Shown here: positions 11,201 to 26,200 of the stretch, in pieces
Layout of the letters: each line of letters opens with the position of its first letter
How positions within the stretch are numbered: the first letter of the stretch is position 1
Assembly (NCBI GenBank): GCA_008694505.1
Contig: VZDJ01007755.1
Location: 4,341,790-4,405,789, forward strand
DNA length: 64,000 nucleotides
Source: Cyanoderma ruficeps
Taxonomy: Eukaryota > Chordata > Aves > Passeriformes > Timaliidae
Direction of reading: 5' to 3'
The notes under the pieces: generated by a model
Told to the model about the DNA's origin: nothing
The model's database searches: none
The model's input: only the letters and a program-made list of their open reading frames with translations
Translations under genes and position numbers: made by a program

Positions 11201-14200
11201 TACATGACTATATATAAAGAGTTGGTGCACTTCTAAACCTTGTGTCACAAACCCCGTTTTATAAATCATTGTATTTGTGTATTGCAGGATTTTTCAAGTG
11301 CAGTTCTTGTATCTGCATCAGTAAAACACCTTTGGAGGCTCCTTCTAAGAGAACTTTCTCAGCACAAACAATAGAGAGGTGTCTCATGAAAAGAAGGACT
11401 GACATTTTAATTGGACGAGTGTTATATAAGGAGGATCATACGAATATACAGTTACCAACTGGGGTCAACAGTGCAAAATTGTGCAGAGGATCTACCTTGA
11501 AAGTCGAGTAAACAAAACCTTGGGCAACAAATAAGTGTAATTTCCCAGTTTAGCTTACAGTAAGCTAAGAAGCCTGCTGCTGCTTGTATTGTTATTCCTG
11601 CATGGAATGATGAAATTGCAATTAGTCTTCAAAAGCTTATACATGTGTTAGACCTCTTTTTGTGGACAGTAGGAACTTGGTCGTGGTGAGGTTTCTAGTA
11701 CTGGGGGAACCCACAAAATTGATGGAAATTACACTGGAAGCATCACGTATAAAAATTACTTTAGATCTCAGATCACATAAATGTTTATTGAAAGGGACTT
11801 CTGGAAGTCATTCACTTCAGTTTCCTGTTTGAATTGGGACTGTCACCAGCACTGAATCAGGTCAGTTGTAGCTTTGTTTCGTTCATTCTGCAGTTCCACT
11901 AGGTCATCTGTTCCAGTGTTGTACTACCTTCAGAGGAAAAAAGCTTTTTATGATACCTGATTTGAACTTCCCAGGCTACAATTTGTGGCTGTTCCCTCTT
12001 GTCTGCTGCTGTAGAGGAAAGTTTGGCTTGACCATGTTTGTAAAGGCTTCTTGCATAGCTGTAGACAGCTGTTAATCATCCCTTAGGCCCTCAGCTGGTA
12101 TAAGCAAACCCAGTCTCTCAGCCTTTTCTCCTAGATTAGATACTCTGTGCTTTCTGTGTATTTATAAAAATAAAATATTTTTTTAATGTTCATAGTAGGT
12201 GGTAATTCTTTCTCTTCCTTATTAGAGCTGCCTCTGTGACTGTTTTGCAGGTGTGCTCTAACAGAAATGACTGATAATGTGCTGGATGTGTTGCTGATCT
12301 GCTGTGGTCCTTTTTCTTTTAGGCTCTCCGCTATTTGGCTGAGTGCCGTGTCAACAGAGAAAAGATGAAGAGTGAATTGGGTATGATGCTCAGCCTACAG
12401 AATGTAATACAAAAGTAAGTTTGCAATAGGATGTTGGATCCAAACAGTGTAAACATATAATTGTGACACAAAGTAAAACTTGGACTGAATTTGTATGTTG
12501 AATTTCTAATATTTCCTTGTTGAAATCATGTGACTGCAAGCAATTAATGATTTTCATTTTAAGGTATTTTGAAGTAGTCAGACCATAGCCTACAAGAACT
12601 GCTAATTTGCAGGTGATTTGCCAAACAAGTTTTCTTTGCCTTGTTACAAGATAACTAATTCTGTCCCTTTTCTTCAGGTTCTCTTATAATCCTTCTCATC
12701 ATTATGCAAGGTTGCCTTGCAGTAGTGCATTTAAAGAAATTGCTTGTCATATGCCACATTTGTTCTTTGAACCCCACCTTTGGGTAGGGAATTTGTTTCA
12801 ATGTGAATTTTTGGAAGTAAGTATCTACGGTTCTATGTTGAGAAAACATCTTGCAGGTGGAGTAGAAATTAATGAGGTTTGTAGTGGTCTCTGATATCTT
12901 TGTAGAAGGTGTCAGATGGGTTATGTCTCCTAAAATTGGCAATTGTTGGATTTTTTCAAGATTTTTAACTGCTGAGTCTTGATACTGGAAGATCTCTGTG
13001 TGCATGCACACTGGAGATGATGTACATGTGCACTTAATCAACAGAAATTTGTGATGAACTAAGGTTAATCACTATTCAAAAGAAACTCCAACAGCCTCCT
13101 TCAAAGATTAGTCTGTCATAGCAGAAATGAACTTGTCATCAAACTGAAAGTGATTATTTTACACACAATTTGGTAATGTTCTATTGGAACTCTGGACTTT
13201 GGATGTATGAGGAGCTGTTTCATGGTGGAGGAGAAAGGTCGTGTTGCTGCATTGGCATGTCTCAGGTGGATGTTTAAAACAGTTATTTAGAATGGGGTAA
13301 AACACAAGTGAAACTGTGTATTAAATATTCAAGTAGAAAGATTGTGAATATTTTAATATGTTAGTTGAATCTCTTGTCACTTTTGCTGTAGGTGTTTCTT
13401 TTGGAAAAAACACAAGGCTAGACTACCAGTTCCTTCATCCCACAGCCCTGCCAGTTCTTGTCAGTGTGTCCTATTATTACAGAATATTAAGGGATTGGGA
13501 TGAACCTTAAGGATCATCTAGTCCCTACCCACTAGACCAGGTTGCTCAAGGCCTTGTTCAGTCTGGATTTGAACACTGCCAGGGTTGGGGCACCCACAGC
13601 CTCCCTGGGCAACCCGTTCCTGTGCATAACCACCCTCAACAGTAAAGAATTTCTCCCTGACATCTAACCTCTTTCAATTTGTACCCATTGCACCTTGTCC
13701 TATTGCTCCAGTTCCTGATGAAGAGTCCCTCTCTGGCTTCCTCAAGGCCCCTTCAACAACCAAAAGGTTACAATGAGGTTTCCACCCATCCTTCTCCAAG
13801 CTGAACAGCCCAAACTTCCTCAGCCTGTCTTTGTAAGGGAGGTACTCTAGTCCTTTGATCAACTTTGTGGCTGTCCTCTGGACTTGTACCAACAGTCCCA
13901 TGTCCTTGTGTTGGCTGCACTGGAGCTGTGCAGGAGGAGTTCAGGTGGAGTCTCACAAGAGCAGAGGGGGAGAATCACCTCCTTCAGCTTCCTGGCCACA
14001 CTGCTTTTGATGCTGCCCAGGATTCAGGATTATTCTTGGATATTACAGGATTATTGTTGTGTTTCCCTCTGTCTGACACTCCTTATCTATGTGTGTGAAC
14101 CTGAAGGAGGGGATATTATGGTCTGTACTCAAGTTCTGTCATCTAGGAAATATTGCTACTGTTTACCTTTAAGTACCTCATTGATTGTGCTAAAGCTAAA

Positions 14201-17200
14201 GTGTGTGTATATTGGCACAGAATTCAGCATTATGCCTGAATATCATCTTGTGATTCACCAGTTATGCAAAACACTGGGATCTAGAACATATGTCTTAAAA
14301 AGAAAAATGAACAAAATTATTAAAATTTAGAAGAGATGTATCAATTTTTTAAAAACAATGTAATAATTGTAACTTTTGAAGTGATAGTTCTTCTAATATG
14401 AGGTATGGAGAGAAAAATAGATTTAAGTCTTACGATATTTACCTTTTCTAAGGACAAGCATAATTAAGTGAAATATGCAAAAGTCTTTGCAAATTTTATA
14501 AAAACATTAAGACCTGAAACATTTAGGTAATAACAGAAGCATGTGTTTCAAGAGAACTTACTTTTAGTGTAGATTACTTGTCTGATTAGAGTGCAGAGAC
14601 ATACTGAAAAAGTTGTTGAAAAGGGAATGGTAGTTCATTATCAGTCTCTGTAGCTTGCAAATATTACTTGGGAAACATTAAAGAATTTTATGGAAATCTC
14701 TTCAGCAACATTTTCTTCTAGGTTTCAATTTCAAGGGCCAAAAGAGCGAAGTTCAGATATGTGCAGAAAATGAGATAAGTCAATGAAAACTGGAAATCTT
14801 GTAGGTGTTTTTTTTTTTTTCTAGAAAGCTCTTTGGCAACAGTAAGAACATACGTTTGATTTGTATGCTTGTAACATTTGGAAAGTGTGATATCATGAAA
14901 ATTTAAATACACAGCATCTTCAACCACAAGACTTTGTCATGTGCTTGTCAGGATTTTAGGTTTTAATGTTGACAGGAAATGCTGAAGTTAAGTTTTGTAC
15001 TGCTTGCATAAATATAGGGAAAGATGGTGGAAAAGTGCCGAGAAGATAAATGTAGACTTATTTTTATCACAGTTAGGTTTTGGGTTGTGGAGTTTTTTGT
15101 TAGAAATTCTGTGGGGCAGAAAACAAGGTCTCTACTGTCTTTGATTTGCTTTGTGAAATGCAGGTTCTAGCTTTTAATTGATTCTGGTTTACCAGAACAT
15201 ATTGTAGTCTGTTGGACTGAAACTGGACCTTAATAGATGCTTTGGTCTGAATGGCTTCATGCTCTCTGTTCCCGTGTACTTTCCAGAATCTGCATATTTA
15301 ACTCATTGTTCTATCTAAAATATTTTTTTATTATTTTCAGAAATTAATTTGGAATTTAAATTTTTTTTGGTAATGTGTTACAAAAATGCAAGCAAATTAT
15401 ACAAAAAAGATAAGAACTTCTGGCAGAATTCTGCTTTTCTAGGTTTTGTTTCTTTTTTTCAAGCGAGACAGTACCCGGCATCTTCTGGACCAGAAGCTGT
15501 AGTCACTGGCTTTTTGCTCCTGACAGGTGAAGCACATCCTGTCATCTGAATAGTTTCTTTTCACCAAGGATTCTTCAACTCTTACTGTCCATTTTCTCAC
15601 TTAACTAAATAATATTCATTGGTTTTCCCTGTTCAGTTCTGATTTATGACAAACTATTCTGCCACTGATAAAGCTGTGGATGTCTTCTCAAGCAATGAAA
15701 TGGAGTGCAGGCAGATCACAAACTGAATATTTGTCATATTTCAAACTTAAGTTTATGTTCAGCAGTGCTGAACTGACACTGTGCTAGGAAGTTGAGGCTT
15801 TTTAACATTCCAGTTCTGTTTTGCTTTCAGTTACACAAATCCTGAAGTTTGAGGGCTTTTCTCATCGTGTCTTTTTATAAGCCTTGAAGGTTTCTGTGTT
15901 AGAGACTTCAAGTTCAGATGTGGAATTTCTTCTCATAACCTAAGTGCAGCTAACAAGTCTAACAGATCTTTAAATGATCAGTGCCATCAACTGGAAAGTA
16001 GTTGGACTCGGTTTTTTACTGATGGCTTCTTGTAGTGGTACATAGGAGCCTCAGGCACAAGCTCCAGCCCTTTCATTGCAAGTAATACACAACCAGTGGA
16101 AAAACTATACCACCTACTTACACATCATGTCCTGATGGCAAAGTACTATTTCTTTCCTGGAGACTGCTGAGGATGAGAGTTGAAGTTGAGTGCCACCTGT
16201 GTATCCAGTCATAGTATCGTAGAGTGGCCTGGTTGGAAGGGACCTTAATGATCAGCGAGTTCCAACCCCCTGCCTTGGGCAGGGACACCTTTCACTCAGC
16301 CAGGTGGCTCAGAGCTCCATCCCAGCTGACCTTGAACACTTCCAGGGATGGGGTATCCACAGCATCTCTGGGCAGCCTGTTCCAATGCCTCACCACCCTC
16401 ACAGTAAAGAATTTCTCCTGTGCTAGGGACCTCAGTGATAAGCAGTAAATTGCACTGCATCGTGAAAAATGGGTAGGAAATGTTTGAGACATTTGACTTT
16501 GACAGTTTTATGAGGTGCCTTCATGTCTCCTTCCATGGCTTGTCAGTCTTCTAGTATTATCTGATCATCTTTTTGGTGTTCATTGTGACTTTCAGGTTCA
16601 CTGTGACTGATTTTTAAGGTGTATGAACACTAGATTTTGCTAACAGAAGAGTAACAAATTTCAAATGTAGATCCTGGAAGTTACAGGTTCTGCGAGAGAA
16701 GTATGGAATGTCAGCTCTGAGAACCACAGAATGAAAAATTGATGGCAGCTAGATACTTTGTGTTTAGGATTTGTTTTCTGACTGAACTTGATTTGGACCA
16801 CGCAACTTTCTAAGCTTCTTCATGTGAAAGACTTTATAGACTTCCTCACTTTCTAGGACAGATGGAGAGCTGTTTCAGCTTTCATGGGATACTTCAAAAC
16901 ATTTTTCAAGTAAAAGAATTTCTGATTCCCTGTTCTTTATTTGTTACTTTTTTCCTTAGCAAGGGAGAATTTGTTTTCTTCTTTTGTTCGCCTACGTCTG
17001 CTTATTTTTAAGTGAAATTTGATTCTTTTTTCCATATTATGAGCTAGGAGTAAGCAATTGTGTTGTAGAGATAGCAGACCCTTAAAATCTCTACCTGGAG
17101 GTTTCCAACCTTCTCTATATTTTCGTATGGCTTATATTACAAAAATGTTACACTCCTTTGTCATGGGTGTGTGCAGAAGTGTTTGCATTAATAGATAAAA

Positions 17201-20200
17201 AAGAGAGAAGAGATTGAAGCTCTTTGAATACTGGTATTTCATTGTATTCCAGCAGTCATCAGCAGTTATTTAATATTGAAAACTGGTTTTAGTTGCTGGC
17301 TTTATGAATTGTGTAGAGGACTTAATGTGTCCATATGGACTTTCTAAAATGTTATTAGCAGCTTCTAGAATTAGAATTAATTAGGATTTATTGCCTACAA
17401 GAAAATACATTAATTTGTGTTCAGAGTGAAAGTGTCTTTTGATGGACAATAAAGGTCAAAGTTCATAATTTTTCATAATCTTTATGAGCAGCATAATGGT
17501 ACTGTTTCAGTATAACTAGTATGTATTTAAAAGAAACCCACTGATGAAGAGTCAATATACTAAATAGCTCTTATTATGGAATGGCAAATTACTGAGAGTA
17601 AAATTCCAATTACTTAGCTAAAAGAGCTTTTCAAGATAGTCTTCCTTTGCCAGGTTGTCAGATTTAACAAGCTGAACTGAATCCAGTGCATTAATCAGCT
17701 CTTCCAATTTATTACTTGCCTAAGAAGATTAGGGCAATTAATATGTGTTTAATTAGAGTCCCTTGCAGATCTGGTAAAATACATGCAGTCTATAATTGCT
17801 GACTTCTTACTCAATTTTAATTTTTGGTAGTCTTAATTACCTGCACTTTTTGAAAATTTAATTATTCATTGAAACCAGCAAAGTTTAAATTTATGATGTC
17901 TGACAAAAAAGAGAAAAAGGCAAAAGCCAAGTATTTCACATGGTATTCGTTGAAATTAAAATAGTAGGGATGTAGCATCACAATAGTTTTATCATTTTTT
18001 GTTGTGTGGCATACTGTATTTTCTTCTTTGTGAGAGGATGAATGGTTGGGGAAAGGCAGGGCAAAGGCCATATATTAATTAGGAAGTAGGCAAACTATGT
18101 ATTTAAAGGGAGATCTGATGATTAAAGGGAAGTTGCTATATAGCCAGCTTCAAGATCATACTTTATGAGAAATTATGGTTAAAAACCTGAACTTCTTACA
18201 TTTAATGCATTTATGTTGTTAATTGGAATACTAAAATTCTGTTCTGCAAAGGAGTAGGAAACAGCTTTTTATAGACTGTAGAGATTTTATTTTTCTCTAC
18301 CTGAATCACTTAGTAATGCTTTTTTTGTAATCCTTGGCGTGTGAGGTTTCTTTAACACATCAAAATTGAGAAACAGCTGAGATTGGGTAATGGGAAACAT
18401 GATTCTGTTGCATGATCATTTTTGAACTCTACACTACTTGTGATTCTGCACTGAGAAGTTTTTGGAGAAAAATACAATTATCCTAGGCCTTGGATTTTGT
18501 GTGAGCAGTAGGTTCCAAAAGCGTTGGTTTTAGTTGCTATTTCCAGATTGGAGTATATCACCTGGAGCAGGAATAATACATTTCTGTCTGTTCCATGTTA
18601 ACTTTCCTGGCCTTTCTTTCCTGTTATTTTTCCCAATAAAATGACACCTTTGGTTGCTGGTGCAACTCTGGGCTGTGGGGCTCCAGTGCATTTATTGCTG
18701 GAACAATGTGTTTGTTAATAATAGAAGGTCACAGCAGGAAGACGCCTGCAGGCTGTTCTGTTCAGCATTGTTAAGCAAAGTAGCTTAATATCCCCATCTC
18801 CTAGATACCCCGAGTTTCTTCAAAGAATGTTTTTATTGTATATTTTCTAAATGTTGCAAGTTTTGGAAATGGATTGTTTCTTGAAGTGATTTTTGAGAAA
18901 GCATCCTCTGCCCCCTTCCCCCCAAAACAGAACGCTGAAATGTTAGAAAATGTAGGAGACATTAATGTATCCTCTCTAAAACTACCACATTACTTGTTCT
19001 GAATAACTGAAAGCTCCTTTTGTCTGTGAAAGGCTTTCTGATATATCAAGGAGGTTGTATCTAGGGGAGAGGGTTGAATGTAGCGAGCTGCCTCCGTTAG
19101 TTAGGAGTGTTGTCAGTACAGGTTCCTGCTCTTCTTGTTAGTGGATCCTGGCAAACTAACAAAACTTCAGACATTGGTTCACCAGTCTTTGGTTCCTCTA
19201 GTGTATTTCAGTGTTAGTTACCATATAGGAGGTTATGATCTCAACACAGAGGTGCAGGGACGGGGACAAATGATAAATAAAAGACAAAAAGCATTACTTA
19301 AGATGCTACTATTACAATATTGGTGTTAACCTAGACTTTAGTCATCATGTAATAGGCTTTCTGGGAGAATATTATGGCTGCTGTGAGGTAAAGAAAGAAG
19401 GTTTAAAGTCTTGGAAAGATGGATGTCATTTATAAGCCTAGTCAAAGACTGGATCATCAGCAGTTCAAATGTAACTAGCAATTTACATGTTGAACTACTT
19501 ACTGTGAGTTTATATTTTGCATGGGTTAAAGGTTTGTTTTGAGAGGTACAATTTAGGATAAGCTCACTGTTTGTGTATAGCATTGATCACAAAAAAAATA
19601 CAAAAGCATGACCCAGTGGAAGGATCTCCTTTGTGCTTTTACAAGATGCACTTCTGATGTTAGTGGGGTTATTTTTGGATTTTTTGTTTGTCTCAGGACC
19701 TCTCTGCAGTCAGAGACATTACACAAGTCATAATTTCTACTTGCATGCATCTTGCTTAGTGAGTTCTGTATGATCAGTACTGTTTCTGTACTCAATGGTT
19801 TAGGTGTTTGCTAACCTCTAGTTTTGGATGTTATGTTTTCTATTTCTTTCGTTCTGTCATGTGTGTAATTCCTATTACAGTATTTTTGGCTGCCATCAGA
19901 AATGCAGTTTCATTTTGCACATTGTTCTCTGAGCTCCTGCTTTTACCCCCCAGTGCTTTATGCTGGTGTCCGGTGCAGCTTTACTGGCTGCCCTTCTCAC
20001 CGGTCCGCATGGGGAGGGTACAGCCTTGTACCTTTGATGTTTGGTGGGTCTGAACCTCAGGCTGAAACGTAGTAAATGGCTTGGAAGAAGGAGGACTCTC
20101 ACGTGGGTTTTACCAGGCTTTATTCTGCCCAGAGACCCACATAAAGCATGGCTCTTTGGGCCTCAGTACCAGGGGGGTCTCCCGGGCAAGGAGATACCTA

Positions 20201-23200
20201 GAACCAATCTCAGGGAAGGCAGGGAGTGACCAAGAACAGGGGACAATTGGCAGAGCCATCTATGAACAGAAAGAGGAATGGGGAACTTGATCACACTGAA
20301 GATTCAAGATCTATCACCAGGGAAAGACCACAGGGGATTTGGGGACAGGGAATGTAGGGATGAACCATTATAAAACTAATAACAAAACATACAGAACTTT
20401 GGAAGCCAAAATGCACACCGCAGCAGTGCGGTGCAACTTGGTGTCTGGCGTTTCTGTCAAGACTGTTGGTTGTGCAGCTTTACGGTGCCTGATGTGTCTC
20501 AATGTAATCCAAGTACTGTGCTTCCATGGACTTTCCAGAGTACCACTTCAGTCCGTGCTGGTTCAGTAGAGCAGCTTTTACTGTGCTGTGTCAAAGCATT
20601 TGTGCGCTCCATGAAACAGCAGAACTTTTGTTAATGGTTTCTGTGCAGCACTGGCAGTTGATGCAAAACTTTCTCTGACACGACAGTGCTTGCATTTCAA
20701 CAGCTTCTTTTACCTCTTTTCTTTGATTGAAATGTTCCATTTTCTTAGCATTTTGAGTATTTCATGTTAACTAATGGACAAATAGGTAAAAAAGTAAGTA
20801 GTTGTTAATGCAGTGTTTTTATGAAGACTACCTGCAAGTTCTTCAAAATCATGGTCTTTGGCTGGTCTACAATGACTGGGTTAAGAATATGATAACAGGC
20901 AATGAAAGTAGTTACCTATCCATTGAGGTGCCTAAGTTCTACAGTGGTGATTTGTGTACAATTACTAAATCATAGGTTCCTAAACCTGGAAAAGAATTTT
21001 CAGTACCTGTTACTGAGCAAATAGGCATTATTCTTGCTTTTCTCACAGAGAGGAGGGCACAATCATAATTGCTTTGAGTGCTTTTTGTTTAAATTGGGAA
21101 AAAATCAGTTGGGAAGTTAAAAATGAGCTAGTTGCTTTTCACTGTAGACAAGAAATATTGTGATGAGTATTGCAGAATTTAAGAAAATAGAGAACTTTGA
21201 AACACTGAGAAAAGGTTATTAAGTATAAAATAACTTTAATAAAAAACATTTATTTAAAAGCCTTTTGTGCTGAATGTCTTAGCCAGTTTCTTTTTTATCT
21301 AGAAATTGGCTGAAACAGGGAGTTAAATATTTTAGGAAGTCATTTAAGCTTAAAATGTTTTTACTTCCTATTTTTTTTACAGACTTTATATTAAAACAAA
21401 TAGGGAACTCAGAAGTGTGGATTAAAAAATGAAGTGCTTTACAGAGTGAGACACAATATTATGATATGTTAAATAATAGACTCCGAGTTGGTATTTAAAT
21501 TACTGCTGACTGTGGGATGGGAAACAAATACTATAATGCTGAAGTCAGTGCCTCAAGACCTGCCTGACGTGGCGTGCCATAAGGCAACTTCTTTTCTCTT
21601 TGTGGTGCAGTTCTGTACCTGTGTGGAAGGGTAGAGGTTTAAGTGGATTGGCAGAAGAGTCAGGATTAGTAATGGCAACACAGGATGCCTTTAATGCTCA
21701 ATAAATCTTGTCATCAGCTGGTGGTGAAAGCCTTTCAGGAATACAGTGACCTTCTCTGGTTGCTATTGAGTTTACAAGAAAAAGTGCTGAGGTAGGTTCT
21801 TCAATATGCTGACTTTTACTGATGCTTACTAAAATTAAGAGCTAAGAAGGCTTAAGATGCTTTAAAATCGAAGTAAAAATTTTTGTGGTGATGTTTTTAA
21901 TACCAGTGCAGGGGTGGATTGACAGTATTGTGGGCTGGAGTCATTTACTTAGGAGAAGGGAATTGATACATGCTTAACACAGTGAGGTTTCTCATCTTCC
22001 CCTGCCAGTGTCAAATGTCTACATTTGGTTTACAGTGACCTTGTCCACAGGTGGTATTTGTCCCTGGTCTTTGACTTTCACAGTAAGCATCCCAAAAAAA
22101 TTGCAGATCTTTTTTTTCTGAGAAACCCTGAATGGATTACCCTTTTATTTTTTTTTGAGTGCTGATTGATCAATAAGCATAGTAAGGTGCTGGTGTGTGA
22201 TTAGAACTGATATAGTTTCAGATGGATATTACAGGCAATAAATGCTACAAAGGGAAATGCCTGAGAAGATACTAATGATGATACAGCCTTCATTAGTAGT
22301 TTCTGGATGGAGCTGTTACGTCAGAAGAAGGTGAATTTTATTCTGGAACAATTTATGTTAAAGTGTGTGATTCTTAATTGGATGTATTTCTATCCAGGAA
22401 CATGTTTTGATACTTTGTTGTTTTGCAGTACCTGCTCCATCAGCAGGATTTCCGTTGAATTTTGCAGTAGAAAGTCCTATCGAATAACTTGAAACAATTT
22501 AAAATTGTTAGCACATGCTGTATTTATACAGTACATCATCAAGTTCTCACAACACTTTTTTTAAACCTTGCTGTATGCTTCAACCTATTTTGCATGGGGA
22601 CTGCAGTCCCTTTGACTAGAAATGAAGTTACTAATACTGGCTTGCTTAAAAATAAAGAAGTCAGTTCCTTGCCAATAAATAAGTAGTTTAAGAGTAGGAA
22701 AACAAGATGTTTCAATAGTTACCTACTTTGATCTCTACTGAATTGATATTAACTATATTAGCAAAGTAATCAAATACAAAGCTTAGACATAGATATGCCT
22801 ACATAGATTAAACCTGCATTTTTTTTTCCTGGGACAGCTTGCTGCTGTAGTTTAATTCTTATTATTCATACAGACTTTGTTTGGGAAGCTTGTATCTTAG
22901 AGCTTTCAAACTTTTGTTTTTCTTTTTTTTAAACTTTCTCTAATAAATTTCAGGAAAATACAGATGAACCTTACTTTTGAAAACTAAAATAAACTGGGGA
23001 TTTAAAGATGTAAATGGATTTTCCAGATAATTATAGACTATAATCGACTACTATTATATTATATACTTAGTACTGTTAGCATGCTGATAACACAAGAGAG
23101 TGGTGTTTGGCTTCCTTCAAGATGCTTCTAAAATACTTCTGTGCTGAGACTGATTTCAGCACCACCTGTACTTCTACCTGGTCACCACAGGATAATTCCC

Positions 23201-26200
23201 AGGAAGAATTGGCTTTTTAATGCCAACATTTTATATCTTTCATTGTAAAGGACCAAAGACAGTTGTTGCCCTTAAGATTTTTTTTTTAAAAATTTATTTT
23301 TTTAGCCTTGATGCAATTTGTTGAAACCCTAGAATAAACATGATTTTTGCCATCCATGAAATGATTACTGTTCATTAGCAGGCAAGATGTTGGAATTAGT
23401 TGCTGTGAAATTCAACATGGAGTTTGTCTGTTATGTGGACTCTTGTCTAGCAAATGCTGCTATGGAGCCTTTTGAGCTTAGTTGAGTTAGCAGGTCCTGC
23501 GTTGGGTTTTTTTTTCCTTGCTTGTTGTTTTTTTTAATGTAGAGTGTGTCCATATGGTAGATACCAAGCTGTGGGAGATCAAAAGTCGATTTTCCATTTA
23601 GTGTATAAATAGCAAGAGTTAAACAAAATTGGATGAATAGCTGGGTTAAGCATATGGCATATGTTCAAATCCGTTATCCCATTCTTGAAAGTTCATTCTG
23701 TTCTTGTGATCAGAGGACAATAGAATGAATCAGGAAAATGTTCTAAGTACGGGTAATTAATCAATTTGCTAAATGTTTAAATTATATTACAGTTGCTGAT
23801 TTTACAGCAGTTAATGGGATTATACTATGATTTTACTCTTATTTACAACTCCTTCAATATTTAGATTTTTTTGTTTGTTTTGAACAGTCTTCAGAACATC
23901 CCAGCATTTATGTGGGTTTTCTGTACATCTTCAGGGTCACTAGGTATATGATGTAAACTGAGCTGAAAGTGGCATTGGGAAATCCAATCCTCACTCCTAA
24001 TTTCAGTGGGGTATGTCTTTTTAAGTACAAAATCAACCTTAAGACATCAGATTTCCTTGTTCATTATAAGCTTCCTAGTCAAATTGTCACAGCTATCAGC
24101 ATGAGTAGCCTCTGGAAGGCTTGTGACGGGTGTTTTGCAGTTCTAGGGTGCATTCTAGGAAAATCTGTGTGCCCTTGCCTTGTTTCCATGGTGCAGCCGC
24201 CTTGGAGCACGTGGTTGATCCCACTGGAGTGTGGGCACACAGCGCTGCTGTACTCAGGCTGTGCATTGGTTCATTGAGCAGTCCACCTGCTTGCTTTTGG
24301 GGTTTGAAGATCCACGGTGCTGCTGCTTATTCGGTTCCTTAAGGCTTGCCCAGGCCTACAGGTTCTCTTGTTTTTCCTGTTCTACACCTATAAATTGTTT
24401 ATCTTGTTAACCCATTGCTGTGCTTGCTATCCTTATGTTATTGACCAACATAAGGATCCTGCTGTCCGTATTCAGTGTTTTTGACTTTTTCTTTTCAGAA
24501 AGCAGATGATAATTTTGTCAGCTGCTCTGTGATATGATCTGGTCTTTGCTGTGTTCTGGGGCTAGAGGGAACTGAGGTGTGGCATGGTAGTAGCACCATA
24601 CTGAGACTCTGAGAAGGTGTGCACTGAAGTAATGCTGCTCTTCAAGTTGTTTTCAAATAAGGTGCCTGCTGCCTGGAATAAGTCAGGAGAGCACTCATGT
24701 GCTTGTGTATGAGCCCACTGTATCACAGGATGCACTTAAAGCTTACAAGAAAGAGCAGCATTTTTGGAGATACAAAAGAATATTGCCCTGGCACTGGAGC
24801 AGAACAGGCAGAAAACCATCTAGATCAGATAATTGTCTTGAAACAGATTGCTTTTTCTCTAATACCATGCTCTTTCTTTAGGCTTGTCATTCATGCTCAA
24901 AGTTTTCATCAAAACCATGTCAATCACTGTGTCTCACTTCTAAAATCAAGGATTAGTGATTTCCCACACCCCCTTACAGAATGTAGCAACTCTTTGCAGT
25001 TTACTGCTCCCTTCAGTCGCTGGAAACAATTTCTGTCTTTAAGTATAGGAAGAATGTATTCCAAAAGAATTTGTTCAGCTGGAAACAAATACATCAGTGA
25101 TCTTAATGCATAATGGTCTGAGTATATGTTGATTAGCCTTTTTTTACCCAGGACTAAATGATAAATCTCTACCATGTATATACTTTAAACATTCTGATGT
25201 GCATGTGCTTGCCCAACAGTGATAAAAGAGAATGATGGAATTTGTGTCAATCCATGAAATTCTTACTTGTGCTTTTTGTGTCATATGGGCTATATGCATT
25301 ACAATGAATGAAGTTTATTATGGCAATAAAATGATGATTGAAAATATCAGTGCTTAGGATACTAGGGAAAAATACAGGGACAGTACCTGCGTGTATGAAG
25401 AGGATCGAGATTAAATGAAAATATCTGTTTCTGTGTGATGGTAGGTTTTCTCTTAACTTTTTGGAAAGGTGCTTGTGTCACTCTGTAAATGTGGTCTGTT
25501 AAAGTAGTGTTTAGGTTACTCATTCAGTCCTATGTTCAGTGATTTATGATTCTTCTGTGACTGTAGGTTAAGTCAGAGAGTTGTTTTTTACTTTCCATTT
25601 ATGAGTATGTCATTTAGGATGGCATTCGCCAAGGTCTTGACAAATATTGGAGCCTTAACTTGGATAATTAAGATATTTTGCTTCTTCAAACTCTTCATGT
25701 TTGTTAGACTTGAATTGTGTAGTGGATTCTTTTTACAGATCTGCGCTTTAAGGTATTGCTTTCCATTACTATGTAAAATCCTTGAGGTGGCGATACAGGA
25801 AATTTTACCTGAGCTAACTTTAAAATTTCAAGATCTGTTTCCTTAGTTTTGTGTTTAGAGTCTATCTTTCCTTCACTGCTGTTAGCTAGTTTTCTTTTTG
25901 CTTTTACAGAGCTGCTCTTTTCATTGTGTTTTTTTCCCAAGTATTAGTGAGCAAGAGCACAGTGATGAACCATACAGTGCACATCCACCTTTTGTTTGGC
26001 TCTACCACAGCTTTTGTCTGTGATTGTGCTCCCTTATGGGGTCATGCCAACTGAAAGTGTGTATAGTGCAGACACTGTGTGTGAAAAGTGTTGTTATGTA
26101 AGTGGTGTACTGTAAATGTACTGTTCTCCTGTATCATTTTCCTTGCTTGGATCTTAACAGAGTTCTGGGACTGAGTTTCTATCATAGAATCTACTCTTCT

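Larger units (their letters stand above)
8268..12322 (+). other. ARMC1: ARMC1 intron 2
   Basis: The donor is GTAAGT and the acceptor is CTTTTAG at 12322. The intron holds two degraded minus-strand CR1 stretches (8640-8960 and 11795-12145). Open frames such as those at 9163 and 11242 are short and show no family resemblance. Confidence 0.9.

Noticed and set aside
12655..13041. 128-codon minus-strand frame
   Set aside because: No family resemblance; it lies in intron 3 with no codon pattern of a gene.
17529..17594. C/D snoRNA-like CTGATGA ... CTGA pair
   Set aside because: There is no terminal stem and no internal C'/D' boxes, and such short motifs occur by chance.
24697..25113. 138-codon frame in ARMC1 intron 3
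   Set aside because: No domain, no splice context and ordinary intron composition.
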